Source: Buddleja alternifolia
Taxonomy: Eukaryota > Streptophyta > Magnoliopsida > Lamiales > Scrophulariaceae
Length of the DNA stretch: 64,000 bases
NCBI GenBank assembly: GCA_019426215.1
Contig: CM033393.1
Location: 4,684,046 to 4,748,045, forward strand
Direction of reading: 5' to 3'
In this document: positions 1 to 12,411 of the stretch, piece after piece
Layout: every line of letters starts with the position of its first letter
Position numbering within the stretch: position 1 is the first letter of the stretch
Program-made: the position numbers and the translations under genes
Notes under the pieces: model-generated
Told to the model about the DNA's origin: nothing
The model's database searches: none
The model's input: the letters and a program-made list of their open reading frames with translations, nothing else

Positions 1-979
1 ATTAAAATTATGGTATGTTCTAGACGGTGATATTGTTTGTTGTCTTTTGTTTTTTGGAAAAGACATATTAGGTAAACAATGAACTTTCGATAATTTTTAA
101 AGAAAGTCAAATGGGTTTACCTTTATGGGATGGAGGGAGTAATAGTTAAACTTTATAATCTATACTATTAGATATAGTAAAAGGGACCTAGAGTAACAAC
201 CTTGGGCTGTCAAATTTTTGGTGAAAACATTCCAATTCTTAAATTTTAACAAGGGTCCCAGTTTGTTTTTTTCTTTTATGTTTTATTTCATATATTATTT
301 TATCTTTTCTATTTTTTCTCACACTCTCTTTCTTTCCTAATATTTCTCTCATATTATCTTTCTTCTCCTAATACACCTTGTTTTTCTTCTTTTCCTTCAT
401 TTTTTCCTCTTTATTATCTTCCCCGTATATTTATCTATCTATTTTTTTCCATTAATCACGTTAAATTTACTTTCCACCTTATTTTTCTTCTATTTTTATT
501 CTCTTCTCTAATCCTATTTAAACTTGATTGAGCTTTACTCAACGAAACTCTATTTCTTTTTTTATGTTTTTGCACACGCATAGAATGTGCCTTTGCTGAC
601 TAGTTCATAATTAGATGTAGCCTTGTGTCAAGGCATGGGATACTGATATGTACAAAAATATTTAAAAATATATATTTATTATTACATAATTTATTTCTTT
701 ATAATCTAAACAAAAAAGTAATACATTATTGGCATATTTAATAAAAAAGATATTAGAAGATAAAATAAGTGGTACCTATCATCATTAATAATAAGATTTG
801 ATTTTGTTGGTTATCATTGAAAAATTTAACAAAAACAGGAAAAAGAACAAAATAAAGACAATTTAGGTAGTTTGAACTTGAATAATTATGATGAAGAGGA
901 ATTTATAATTATTATATTGAATATTAATAAAAGTCCTCAATTGTTATGTAAAAAAATTCAAAATATATTTCCATATATT
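1..979. other. AT-rich intergenic DNA, no gene seen
   Basis: No convincing coding frame, repeat boundary or RNA gene was found. The stretch is AT-rich, with a long pyrimidine-rich section around 260-520 on the plus strand. It ends where the dispersed repeat at 980 begins. Confidence 0.5.
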
Positions 980-2792
980 AAAAATGACTTACTACAAAGT
1001 AATATTGAACTTGTTATGTGATTAATTAAGTGATAGATCACATAATCCTCCATCTAGGGTCTAAAAATATGGTGCTGTGTAGCGACTTCAAAGTGGAGTT
1101 TTGCGCTGTGAAGCTCTTAAATTTTTAAAATCACAGAATTGTCAATTAGATCGAGTTGCTCGAACACAACATTAACTTGAGAATTTCAAGTCAAGTTTGA
1201 CCTGATGATTAGTGCTTGAATTGAGAATCAAACCAAGTGATACAGAGGTAAGGTTGCCTAACTGGACTTAATCTCGTATAGTAATTAAACTTTATAATAC
1301 ATAATTATATTACTCAATGTGCTCGACTACAAAATCAAGGGAATTAATATAACAATAAAGATAAATTTTATTATAGCCTAATTAGCTCTAGAGAAGTCGT
1401 GCGGCAAAAAGAAGGTAAATAAAGTGAATAGTGTATGAGCCCTTTCAAAGAGGCAATAAGGTGGTAGTTATAGGTTTAAAGTTACATCATACTGCCATAA
1501 ACTGTACATGTGGGCCAACTAGGTGAGTTACGTGTTCCACGATGATTGGAGATAACACATTTCGAGGTCGATCTATTAACGAATTCTAACCTGGGGTAAA
1601 TTCCTCATGGTATGGTTGAAAAGGTTGAGTTGCTTTAAGCCATGTCTTGACCTAGATCAGGGTAATTTAATGGTTATAAGGGGTTTTTTGAGCCCATATT
1701 ATCTATTCCTCCAATTTTCAAGTTCAATGCGAGCTCAAACATTGTGACTTTGAAATTACTCATGGTTCATTTTCCATGCAAACTTGTCTTGATCCGTCCA
1801 AGCACTTAATGCTTTGCCATTCATACTCTTCATTTTCTAGGTAGAAAGCGGGGTGGGCACAATTTTCTAGAATCGAAATGTGCTCTTCTAGTCCTTGGAG
1901 ATTTAACTATTGTTCGATCCCCTCACAAATTGCTATTTTGATTATAAGATCAATCTTCCTTCTATAAATATAAGTTTCGTTGCTAACATTTTCACACTTA
2001 ATTTTTTGCATTGCAAGGTCGAAGAACTCGAATAACTCTTCGAGGGCGTGCGTCTATTTAGTTTCCTTGAATCCCTTATTTTTTTTCCTAATCTTTTTCT
2101 TTCAATATGGTAGATTTATGACTCTGTTTCCCTGAACTCGTACTTATGGGTCGGAAGACAATCTGAATCAAATTTGGGCAATCGATCCCAACTAGATCAT
2201 AGATACAATCCTGATCTTCTAGGGGGTAAATTGACCTCCTAGCCCTAGGCTGCAACACCTAGAGTAGCGTGTCGTGACCTAACTCCCCCTCTTACTTGAC
2301 TAAGGTATAGGGTTATATAATCGGCCCTCACACGACCCAACCCCCAAGGAACATAGTTAGAGTCTTAGAGATCCAAATAATCCTAATATCACCTAATTGA
2401 AATGTTTGACCAGCTGAGCCCCTCTTCTAATGGTTGACTCAAGATTGTCCCCCCAGAACCTGTAAAATGTATATTTGTCAACACTTGTGCATTCTACCGA
2501 CCCATTACTCTTACTGGACACATAATAAGGTTCCATAGTTGTCATGTCTCTATTCGAGATCGAGCTCTTTTGGAGGCAATTTTGGTCTTTATGTTCTATT
2601 ATTGATTTGATTGTATGAATCGGTGGTGACCTTTTTCTTTTACTTGACTGCTGGAAAATATTGTAAATTTCTAAATAAGGTTCTTTTTTTTTTATCATGG
2701 CAAAAAATTGAAGAAAATATGTTTCTTGTTTAAAGTTCAATGCCCTTCCAATGGATCATGAAGGTTCCTCGAATATGAAGGAGAGTAAGGGT
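980..2792. repeat. Dispersed 1.8-kb repeat, copy 1
   Basis: This segment matches 60118-62705 in the same orientation along nearly its whole length, with scattered substitutions. Both copies open at a shared AAAATGACTTAC and stop matching after AGTAAGGGT. Copy 1 lacks the TRIM element and about 205 bp present in copy 2. The missing 205 bp is bounded in copy 2 by two GATTGTC repeats, as expected for a microhomology deletion in copy 1. No coding capacity was recognised. It could be the long LTR or non-coding body of a retroelement, but no TG...CA ends or target duplication were found, so the class is open. Confidence 0.7.
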
Positions 2793-2859
2793 CTGATAGC
2801 TTGGATTCTCACAATTATTCAAAGCCAACTTATTGTTTGTGGGTTGATGTCATAGACCT

Positions 2860-3598
2860 TGTTGGTTAAAAATGAATAATTTGATTGTGATAAAATGGAT
2901 ATGCAAAATCTGAATCGAGGCGAGAGTTGAACTCTTTATCCTTAACACAATATTGCCCCGCTATAGCCCTGCTATTGGTGGTACGGGTTCCTGCAATTTG
3001 TGTCCCAAGATACAACGATTTTTCTCGGGATTGAACCACTTCAAAACCGAGACCCACGAACGAAATCCTGTTTCGAACTCTCAATAATAACATAATTCAA
3101 CTCTTGATTTCATTATTCCCGGAATAACAAAACTCAAAGAATGAATATGAATGAAGAGGAATTGTTATTCGCTCTTAAGAAAATGAATACCCAAGGGGGG
3201 TTTATATAGGGATAAAGAGGGGCATAAGAGTCATTAAACTCACTTTAATGACTCATATGTGATATGATCAATGACTCACATGTGATATGATCAATGACTC
3301 ACATGTGATGTGATCAATGACTCATATAAATCATTAATGACTCACATGTAATGTTAAAATACAGCTCGTACGATCGTGGCCATCGATCGTAATGGGTAGT
3401 ATCTTTAATTCCTCCTCGTTTTACACGGTTGGATCAGAAGAAATTCACCGGTAAACCCACAGATTTCAAACCACAACTTCAACATTTAATTTCTCATTCG
3501 TCCAAACTCGGATTAGAGAAATTCGAAATGCACACGTGTTATTCGATTTGTTACCGTAAGTACGTCACTCGTACTTTATTTGCATCTGATTTCCAACA
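2860..3598 (-). repeat. 3' LTR of the 2860-7493 element
   Basis: A 739-bp LTR with TGTTGG...CCAACA ends. Read on minus it carries a TATATAAA box near 3200, consistent with minus-strand transcription. It differs from the right LTR mainly by single-base homopolymer indels. Confidence 0.88.
3249..3350. promoter_or_regulatory. Tandem TGACTCA array in LTR U3
   Basis: About four tandem units of 22-26 bp each contain TGACTCA followed by a CATATG/CACATG-type core. TGACTCA is the GCN4/bZIP-type binding core. The array lies on the upstream side of the minus-strand TATA box near 3200, where an LTR enhancer would be. The same array occurs in the other LTR at about 7143-7245. Enhancer function is inferred. 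Confidence 0.5.
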
Positions 3599-3699
3599 AT
3601 CCCCCACACGAATGAAATTAACATATGCAGACACATTGAGAGTTCGGGTGAAAAACTATAGCATCAGAAGAGGTAGCTTTTGGCTTTGAACCTTTCTTA

Positions 3700-5470
3700 G
3701 TGAAATATCATCGGATTTACTAGGCTGCCCAATGAACGCGATGTCTTGAATTGTTCAGCTGTTTGTGTAAACCAAGACAATGATATTCACACTGTAGTCT
3801 CTCGAACAGATTTCGTTCTCACTGTTGGGTCCATTTTGGCCGTGGCACCCCCTCTTGGATTCATAAGTGTTTACATTTTGCCCAATGTTGAGGCGGCCTA
3901 CACCTCACACTTACATAGGTGACTTCCTATTTAAGAGTATCCTGTCATACTCCACTTCATTTAGACAGTATAGGAATCATTAAAAGCCCAGCTTAACCTT
4001 TTGCTACAACTTGCAGGTTGCACTTGTTTATCCTAGGCAATGGGTTTGGAGTTAAACTCCTAAGTGCCATACTGAATTTTCACAACTTAGTTGTCCCATT
4101 GAACCATGATCTTGGGATCTCCAGTCAACATGGTTGGGTTACCGCTGTGTCCATTCTTAATTTGTAGTCTTTAACCCCATTCCTCTTGATAGGCAGTCTA
4201 TTTGATCTCTATGGAAGTCCTTTCGTCAAAGGATCTACTTTATCCTCCATGATCAGTGGAGATAATGCCATTATAGATCAACTGCTTAATGGTATTGTGC
4301 CTATGACAAGCCTGTCTAGACTTACCATTACATATGCCACTATATGCCTTTGTTATTGCAGACTAACAGTCGCAATTGTATGCACGTGCTATTGCCGACT
4401 TATTGTCTCAATATATCAAATTGGGCATATGTGCATATTTCAATATGGGTTCACCATGGTTCTCAACCAAATCTTTAGTCACTTTCTTACAAGAGCACTG
4501 TTATGGAAACTAAATTTTCCAAGTATAGTCTCAGTAAGACAAGTCTTTGGACCGTACCCATATCATTTATGTCGAATTCTTTTTCAACATCCTTTCAGTA
4601 GTCATGATTACTTACATAATCAACATATCAAACTTTCACACCAGAAAAGGTAGCTTTTGGCTTTGAACCTTAGTGAAATTTCATACTATGAGCTATGTGT
4701 TTTGTTAAAACCACATGTATCACGCTTGTTGATTATGAAGTCGTTTGAAAACATAATATTTTGTCAAACCTTTCATGCCACTACTTTGGAGCTATGTTCG
4801 AGTCCGTATACCGACCCAACATACCCCTCGGTTAGTTCCATGTGAACTTCCTCATCTAATCTTTTGTTTAAGGAACGCAGTCTTAATATCCATTTCAAAT
4901 ATCTCATGGTTATGCAAATTAGCAACAACGATGAATATTTTATGGATTTAATTCTCATTCCCGAAAACATGAAAGACGAAATCAAGGTCTACCATTTGAA
5001 GGTTCCCTTCGGCTACCAAGTACGCCTTGTAACCTTGTTAAGGTTTGGGTGTTTTTACCTTAACCCATAGCCCCCACATTTGTACGTAACTGTAGGAAAT
5101 CTTGCTATCTTTCAGGCAGATTCTTACTCTTACTACTATGTGGGACCTTCGTACAGAATGTAGTTATCTAGGACCACGTCCCCCACAATTCTGAATTTAT
5201 CCAACGCATCATTATCTTCTTTAGAGTATGATTTTGGCGTTCGGAAATATCATTAGACCATGGTGAATACTACCACACTTGCATCAAATTCTTTGAACGA
5301 CGCACCATCGGATGTTTGATCGACTTTCTCGATTGTACTCCAATGGTCAAATCCTTCGTATTTTTGACCAAGTTGTGTACTTCATACACCACGTCGTCTA
5401 GACGTTTCTCTCTTCAGAGAATATGTGCCACAAACATTAGGACCGATCTCACTCAACAACTGTATAGTTT
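3700..5470 (-). pseudogene. Decayed Copia pol (integrase, RT, RNase H tail)
   Basis: Minus-strand frames broken by many stops still show Copia landmarks in pol order. Near 5230-5290 is an integrase catalytic-Glu block reading YSPWSNDISERQNHTL. Near 4800-4860 is an RT block, LDEEVHMELTEGYV, matching the family's EEVYM-QPEGF region. Near 4200-4240 is the C-terminal RNase H motif DPLTKGLP. Large parts of RT are missing between these blocks. It supplies no working enzyme. The residues show the Copia superfamily but not the lineage. Confidence 0.75.
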
Positions 5471-5523
5471 AAAGTGACGACGTCCAAGTTTATGCACAAC
5501 ACCACTTTTTCCAAGTCAAATAT

Positions 5524-5603
5524 CCAGGGAAACTTTTCTGATGTGGAAGATCAGATTAAACTGCAACCACAGAGCATACTCAGAATACCCGAGCTCTAAC
5601 CAC
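5524..5603 (-). other. Primer-site-like segment shared with 13985-14060
   Basis: On minus, TGGTTAGAGCTC is followed by about 65 bases almost identical to the sequence after the TGGTATCAGAGC site at 14065-14054. The match includes GTATTCTGAGTATGCTCTGTGG. It may be the primer site and leader of an older element caught inside this LTR element, or a stray copy of the pararetroviral leader. Confidence 0.4.
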
Positions 5604-5689
5604 TTGTTGTGGAACTCAGAGTCATATTAGCATAAATCTATTTTATTTTAATAGACAAACTCAAAATGATTACATTCATGTTGGGCCGA

Positions 5690-6756
5690 GCCCACACATG
5701 ATTTAATAAATGTAAAACAAGCAAAAACAAAAAGCAAAAAGTAAAAGTAGCAAAAGACAAAACTTTTCCATAATGAACGGCTATTTAGCAATTCTTTTTC
5801 ATGCTTTTTCATGATGACTACTTTAATGCTTTTTACTTTAACATTTTTAATATATTAATAAATAAAAACAAAATAAAAGACAAAACAAAAAGCCTCTCTT
5901 TTTCCCATCCGAGCTTTTGTGACTTTTATTCTTACATCATCCACTAATATATTATTTAAAAAGTGTTGGCCCACAAGAAAAAAACAAAAGGCCAAAGGCA
6001 CCTCTTTTACGTAATGGGTGGCCACTTTTAAGACTTTTGCATTCATTTCCATGATGACTACTTTAGCTTTTAGTATTAATATAATAAAAAGCTATCATCA
6101 CCATTGATATCACTCCACCAGATTCTCCGATCCGGAGGATTTTTCAGCGAGATTCGTCGATCCTCGCGTTGCCAGAAATTCGCCATTTTCGGCGGCAACC
6201 CAGCTTCGGCATCTAAGCGACCCATCATTAACGGGATTCGAGGGCCACAAGAAATTAGCTCCGAGCATTTCTTTTTCGTGAGATTCGAAAATCGCACCTG
6301 CCATTTTCATGGCTTCGCCGGCGAACAGAGGCAGCAACATCACCCAAGTACCGTCTGCGATGGGTTACGGCGGTGAATTCACCGACACCTAACCCCACCA
6401 CACGGCAGATTTGCTGTCTCAAACCCAGCGACAATTAGTTGTGTTGCACGACGGCAATTCAACCAAACCGGGTCCACCCGATTCAAATCTCGATTTTTAG
6501 ATTTCCAGAATTTTGATCCAATCGAAAAATTCCAAGAACATCAAAATCAGATTTTAGTTCAAATTATTGTGATTCCAAATCACAAATTTCAGATTTTTCC
6601 AAATCTTTGTTCCAAACAAATCGGATCTTTCTCTCTCGATTTTCCAGCCCCAAACCTGATTCCAAATTATCAAATCCAGATTTTTGGCATCAAATCGAGT
6701 TATCCAGATTTGATCCATTTTACTCACATCAAATTTGAATAATATTGTGTTAAGTT
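5690..6756. other. Element interior without a recognised gene
   Basis: An imperfect repeat of about 240 bp occurs twice (near 5760-5840 and 6000-6090, both with CATGATGACTACTTTA). It is followed by a more GC-rich block (6100-6380) with short open frames on both strands. None resembles a known protein. This is where gag would be expected for a minus-strand element, but no gag motif was seen. Confidence 0.45.
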
Positions 6757-7493
6757 TGTTGGTTAAAAATGAATAATTTGATTGTGATAAAATGGATATG
6801 CAAAATCTGAATCGAGGCGAGAGTTGAACTCTTTATCCTTAACACAATATTGCCCGCTATAGCCCTGCTATTGGTGGTACGGGTTCCTGCAATTTGTGTC
6901 CCAAGATACAACGATTTTTCTCGGATTGAACCACTTCAAAACCGAGACCCACGAACGAAATCCTGTTTCGAACTCTCAATAATAACATAACTCAACTCTT
7001 GATTTCATTATTCCCGGAATAACAAAACTCAAAGAATGAATATGAATGAAGAGGAATTGTTATTCGCTCTTAAGAAAATGAATACCCAAGGGGGGTTTAT
7101 ATAGGGATAAAGAGGGGCATAAGAGTCATTAAACTCACTTTAATGACTCATATGTGATATGATCAATGACTCACATGTGATATGATCAATGACTCACATG
7201 TGATGTGATCAATGACTCATATAAATCATTAATGACTCACATGTAATGTTAAAATACAGCTCGTACGATCGTGGCCATCGATCGTAATGGGTAGTATCTT
7301 TAATTCCTCCTCGTTTTACACGGTTGGATCAGAAGAAATTCACGGTAAACCCACAGATTTCAAACCACAACTTCAACATTTAATTTCTCATTCGTCCAAA
7401 CTCGGATTAGAGAAATTCGAAATGCACACGTGTTATTCGAATTTGTTACCGTAAGTACGTCACTCGTACTTTATTTGCATCTGATTTCCAACA
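6757..7493 (-). repeat. 5' LTR of the 2860-7493 element
   Basis: A 737-bp LTR nearly identical to 2860-3598, with the same TGACTCA array (about 7143-7245) and minus-strand TATA region. It is followed directly by the GACCT target duplication at 7494-7498. Confidence 0.88.
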
Positions 7494-7744
7494 GACCTCA
7501 CATAAGAAGATGTTTTAGTTTTGGCAAAGCTTAGCTCCACTTCTTGACACACGAGCCGGGCCCTAGGTAATAATAATTTTTGTTATATTTAATATTTAGA
7601 ATAGTCATTCTTACACTAATTCAATTCTTTTTTCCTTGTAGTGATGACTTGTCATGATGCTATGCTCGAGAATAAGATTCAAGTCGATAGGGATTCATTT
7701 CTGTAATTTGATCGAGAGCACGCTTCTCTGTCCAATGATGCTCT

Positions 7745-8370
7745 TGTTGGGAATAATTGTATCAAAACAGCGGAAGCGGTACAACGAATTTTTTTATTAC
7801 CAAACAGGATCTACCGGAGTCTAGTTATAAACAACAATGTATATGAAAAGAAAGTTAAAAGCCACTTACTTGTTGTAGAGTGATTATCGTGCCCTTCAAT
7901 CTTCCAAATCACGAATCGACAGTTCATTTTAATCCAAGTAGCACAAACGTTCTACCTCTAATCGTACGCCGGAATTGATGGAGGGCGGCTATTAGAGTGG
8001 GAGGGGAGAGAGAGTTTTTCTTTTTCTTGCTCTACAGTATTCTTAGAATTAGGGTTTTTGTTCAACACATGAACTTATGAGATAAAAATACAACCACTAT
8101 GTATTTATATTATGTGAACAAAAGACATGAGCTTCTTTTTAAGGCCTATGGCCGGCCCCACTATGGTGCACCCATGGGTGCATCGGCTCTTATTTATTCC
8201 TTTAATTTAATCCGATTAAATTAATAGAATAAATTAATAATACTAAAATATTATTTCTCTAAGAAATAAATATTTATATATTTATATATTAATATTTATT
8301 AATACATTATTCAAAATAATTTATTTTTTTATCACATAAATAAATATTATTCAGAATCTAATACTTAATA
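7745..8370 (-). repeat. Copia A 3' LTR, left piece
   Basis: Starts TGTTGGGAATAATTG and follows the right LTR (38987 onward) closely until the CACTA insertion at 8371. Its last three bases, ATA, are the CACTA target site. Confidence 0.85.
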
Positions 8371-8995
8371 CACTACAAGAAAGATAGGTATTCCCTACAT
8401 GGATATTCACAACAGCTATTAACGAGTGTGAAAAGCACTAGAATAAATGTCTTACAAAGCCGTTCTCATTAATAGGCTTTTCCGAACGGCTCTTGAGGAG
8501 GCGTTGCTTACTCTAGACATTCACAACGGCTTCACAGGAGCCATTGTGGATGTCCTTTTTCTGTTTTTTTTTTAATTAACGTCCAGAACGGCTCCACAGG
8601 AGCCTTTGTGGATGTATTTTTTCTATACAAATGAAACTCTTTTATATTTCTATAAATTTTAATTAAATAAAAATTACCCAATTATTTTTTAGTATAAATT
8701 GTGTTAATTAATATATTACTTTTTCTTTCCCAATATCTCACGCACGACTTCAGTTCTTAGGATCTTCTACCACTAGCACCAAAAACCTCCAATTTGTGAT
8801 TGGCGATTTCAGATTTCTTTCATTTTCAATTTTTGATTGCTACTGCGTGGTGTTGGATTCCGATCACCGCCACCGTCCTCCACTTACTGCCGCCGCCGCA
8901 GCCGCCGTTGGATTTCTGCTTCCATTTTCAATTTTCGATCGCTGTTGTGCGGCGTTGGATTCCGATCACCGCCATCGTCCTCCATTTACCGCAGC

Positions 8996-10450
8996 TAGGG
9001 GTGTTCGTGGTGCGGTTTCAGTTTTTTTTTTACTAATTTGAAACCGAATTGCCAAGTGCGATTTTTTGGTAGAGAAATCTCAAATTGCCATTTTGAAAAA
9101 TAAAACCAAGGGTGCCGTTTGGAGCGGTTTTGGGCGGTTTGGTGCGGTTTACGCTTTTATCTAACTAAAAAAATATTTCAGGATATTTGCATAAAAGTTT
9201 CATTTTTTAAGCATTACCTAACTAAACCTAATAATAATATTTCACATAGATAAAATTTATGCTTAACACAAATTATTTATCCAAAAACTACATAACATAA
9301 TCAAAGTTTCGCAAAAACTTAAAATATTGGACTAATATAAAAATAAATATATATATATAAAAAAGAAAAAAGCTCGCGAGCCGGCTCACGAGCTTTTGAA
9401 AGACTTAGAAGTCACAGACTCAATCTTTTAGAATGAAACTTGTTTACTTGTTTTAATATTAATCATTTTTAGTTTCATGATTAAGATGAATATGAATTCA
9501 GTTTTTTAATATAATATAATTTTTAGCTATAATTTTTATTTTTGAATTAATACAAAATTTTAATTTTATTTACTGTCTCCGATTGAAGATGAAATTTAAA
9601 TTTATATTTTCGTCTCTAAACTAACCTCAAATTTATAAGGTTGAGACGAGATATGTGTTATACGTGCATTATAAGTTATCGAGAAATTATCTCTATCAAA
9701 TTATAATTCAATTAGAACATATCATCCATAACACAAGATTCAAAAATCAATTGAATAACATTTTGAAGTACCTATTTTAATTAGTCTAAATGATATTATA
9801 TTTGTAGTATATAAATTGGTATATCTAAGATTTCATTTATTTCCCCAAGTCCGTGCTTCAAGAAAATATGGACACGCATCTTGGGTGAACACTTCAATAA
9901 TTGTTATATACTTTTTATTGGTCCATATTAGATAAAAAATCATTCTATTTATTTAATCTATCATGCATTTAGGGTTTAGGGTTTAGAGTTCATGGTTTAG
10001 GAGTTAGAGCTTATGGTTTAGGGTTTAGGGCTTAAGGTATCAATATATAGAGGTGTTCATCAGTTCGGTTCAAGTTATTTGATATATCTAATCTAGTATT
10101 ACTTTAATCCTAATTCAAAATGAATAATTAGTTATAGCAAATGAAATTTAATTCTCAATATCAATTTCAATATGATTAAATAACAAATTCATAATAAATA
10201 AATGTATAGAAAATAAGAATAAATATGTATATAAATATACATATGTATAAATATATATATATATATATTTATATAAATAATGGCGGTTTTGCGGTTCGGT
10301 TTGGTGCGGTTTGGTCCAAAACCATCACCAAACCAACTTTGCGGTGCGGTTTTCGTTTAAAATCGAAACCATGGTTTGCGCAACAATTTGACGAAAACGG
10401 TTTGGTGCGGTTCGGTTTGGGCGGTTTCAGAAAATTGTTGCCCAGCCCTA
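8996..10450. mobile_element. Non-autonomous hAT-like element, 1455 bp
   Basis: It begins TAGGGGTG and ends CAGCCCTA, short inverted ends in the hAT style. It is flanked by 8-bp near-duplicates ACCGCAGC (8988-8995) and ACCGCAAC (10451-10458). Removing it restores the register of the surrounding minisatellite. Subterminal GGTTTGGTGCGGTTT-type motifs occur at both ends in opposite orientation. No transposase is encoded. Confidence 0.65.
9970..10038 (+). repeat. Degenerate TTTAGGG telomere-like tract
   Basis: TTTAGGG repeats occur with variants (TTTAGAG, TTAGGAG, TTAAGG). They are interstitial, inside the hAT-like element, and too degraded and short to be a chromosome end. Confidence 0.7.
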
Positions 10451-10669
10451 ACCGCAACCACCGCCGCCGTTGGATTCCGATCACCGTCACCGTTCTCCAC
10501 TTACCGCCGCTGCCGTTGGATTTCTGCTTACATTTTCAATTTTCGATTGCTACACGCCCATTGGATTGCAATCACCGCCTCCGTCCTTCACTTACCGCAG
10601 CCGCCGTTGGATTACTGCGGCCGGTTAGATTCCGTTGGATTTTCGATTCTTCAGAATTGCTGAAACTTG

Positions 10670-11937
10670 AAAGAGAAATGCTGAAACTCGTCAGAATTGC
10701 TGAAACTCTTCAGAATTTCCATTTCATGTAAGCTAAAGTTTCTCTCTTGTAGACCTAATATATGTAATCGTAATTAATCTCAGTCAATTATTGTCCGTTG
10801 GCTAATTCCGCTTGTTTGTTCAACATATTAGATACTCTGAACACTTGGTTAGTTGTTAGAGTGGTGATTTTGCAAAGGTTCATTAGGATTTTCTTCTGTT
10901 TGCTATTATCTCTGTTAACATTGTGTAATTGGCTAATATGAATTTTACTATGTAATTTACTTCTGCAGATTGGAGTTAACGGCGGTTGAAGGAGTTTGTT
11001 TGTGAAATTAATTCCTTTTGAGGTAAATTTCATTAATCCTGTTTCTGGAGTTGAAATATTTACTATTTACTGTATGTAGAATGCTTGAATTGTTATCGTA
11101 AATTCCCTAATTTACAATAATTTCCCCAATTACTAGCTGGATGTTATTTTATTGGATTTTGAAGTTAATTTTACTAACTAAGTTCATGTTCAATTGTAAA
11201 TTCCGCAATTTCTGCTACAAAGTTTGAAAATCTCTTTAAAAACTGAGCTGAAATAATTTTCTGACGCTGTGATGTATCAAGATCAATTTTCTCCTGTTTT
11301 ATTCGGAATTTGTGTATAGGTCCTAAGGTGAAGGCAGCTTTTGAGTGACTAGATATTGAGCTGAGTCACAGGTCTTGACAAATTGAGGTATTCACTTTAC
11401 AACTTTTAATTGGTAAAGGATTTGCATTCGTAATATCGGAGCACTTTTATAGTCACTATGGTTTTACTCTTTATGTAGTTATCTTTTACTTTATGAACAC
11501 TGGTTAATATACACGTGTGTTTTGGAATTTGGTGTAGAAATTCATCCAAAGATGCTGAATTTTGGGGCATAATAGATTTACTTGGAATGTGAATGAGCAG
11601 TGATATGCTTGATGAGTGTCCAATATATTAGTAAATTGAATAGACATTTTTAAACTTCTATACTTGATAACTGATAAGTCATGTAATGAGGAAGTGCATT
11701 TGCCACTTTGAACTTTTGATTGTCGTGTTTTCCTCGAAACATTTGGGTTTCCATATGAGAATTTCTTAGTTCCGAAGTATGTGTTGCATGATTGGGCTTA
11801 GAGTAGTTTTGATGCTGCTCTTCTCTCATTAAGTTTCTGACTGTTTAATTATGTGGTGATCCATATGAATAAGTGGTGTAAATCTTTGTATTATATATGT
11901 GTGTGTATATATTTGGTTACAATCTTCGTAGTATAGT
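10670..11937 (+). other. Non-coding CACTA interior, possible spliced leader
   Basis: No protein-coding frame was recognised. One segment (about 10968-11021) sits between TCTGCAG and GTAAAT like an untranslated exon, and another splice-like boundary lies near 11390. This could be the 5' leader of a lost CACTA gene, but the evidence is only splice-like sequence. Confidence 0.25.
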
Positions 11938-12411
11938 TGTTAGTGTTATCAAATAGTGTGTGAGTGTGTGTGTGTATTGTATAAAGTGAGTAGGAAGAGT
12001 TTAGTAGTAAAAGATGAAGGATTGAAAATAGTTGAAATAGTTGGAAGTGGTAGAGAATTTTTTGTAGTTGAAGGACACTATTTTATTGAATTTCTTGTTA
12101 TTGTAATTACATGGTACATCATCTCATATTTATAGGTGTGGTGACTACACCTTGAGAGACTTGAAGTCTCTAGATTTTCTACATCTAGATAGTTCTAGAG
12201 GTTTCTTCTATCTTCTAGAACATTCTACACGGTTCTACAACATTCTACTACCTTTTACAAGATTCTAGATTATTCCGGAGTTTTCTACTAATTTTTACAT
12301 TATTCTAGATAATTCTAGACCTTTCTAGAATCTTCTAGAACTAACTAGATAATCTTATTCTAGAAAGTTTAATGTTCTAGATTTATCCAGAAATGTGCAC
12401 TTATTTCAACA
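11938..12411 (-). repeat. 3' LTR of Copia deletion derivative
   Basis: 474 bp, TGTTAG...CAACA as read on plus. It carries a minus-strand TATAAATA near 12130-12137 and a (GT)n run near its left end. It also contains repeated TTCTAGA-type motifs. Confidence 0.9.

Larger units (their letters stand above)
2860..7493 (-). mobile_element. LTR retrotransposon with 738-bp LTRs, TSD GACCT
   Basis: Two direct LTRs (2860-3598 and 6757-7493) begin TGTTGG and end CCAACA. The element is flanked by GACCT at 2855-2859 and 7494-7498. A purine tract (read on minus, TGTGGGGGAT) lies beside the left LTR, and Copia pol remnants read on minus, so the element is minus-oriented and the right LTR is its 5' LTR. The LTRs differ by about one substitution and a few one-base indels, yet the 3.16-kb interior is full of stops and rearranged. 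It was therefore probably mobilised by enzymes from another copy. No clear tRNA primer site was found beside the right LTR. Confidence 0.88.
8808..10650. repeat. GC-rich minisatellite, period about 105 bp, split by a hAT element
   Basis: Units beginning GGATTTCTGCTT and containing TTGGATTCCGATCACCG, a CACTTACCGC segment and GCCGCCGTTG start near 8808 and 8911. After the hAT insertion they resume near 10459, 10519 and 10600. The array lies in the left part of the CACTA element. Short open frames across it reflect the repeat, not a recognised protein. Confidence 0.6.

Noticed and set aside
6104..6376. Overlapping plus and minus open frames of 77-90 codons
   Set aside because: Three frames are open at once in a GC-richer block, as expected by chance; no family resemblance.
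7625..7646. Possible additional CACTA terminus (CTTGTAGTG)
   Set aside because: Only nine bases fit and no partner end or 3-bp duplication could be found.
8796..9041. Two overlapping plus-strand frames
   Set aside because: They follow the 105-bp minisatellite period and end inside the hAT-like element.
9970..10038. Chromosome end (telomere)
   Set aside because: TTTAGGG units are few, degenerate and inside a transposon; the chromosome continues on both sides.
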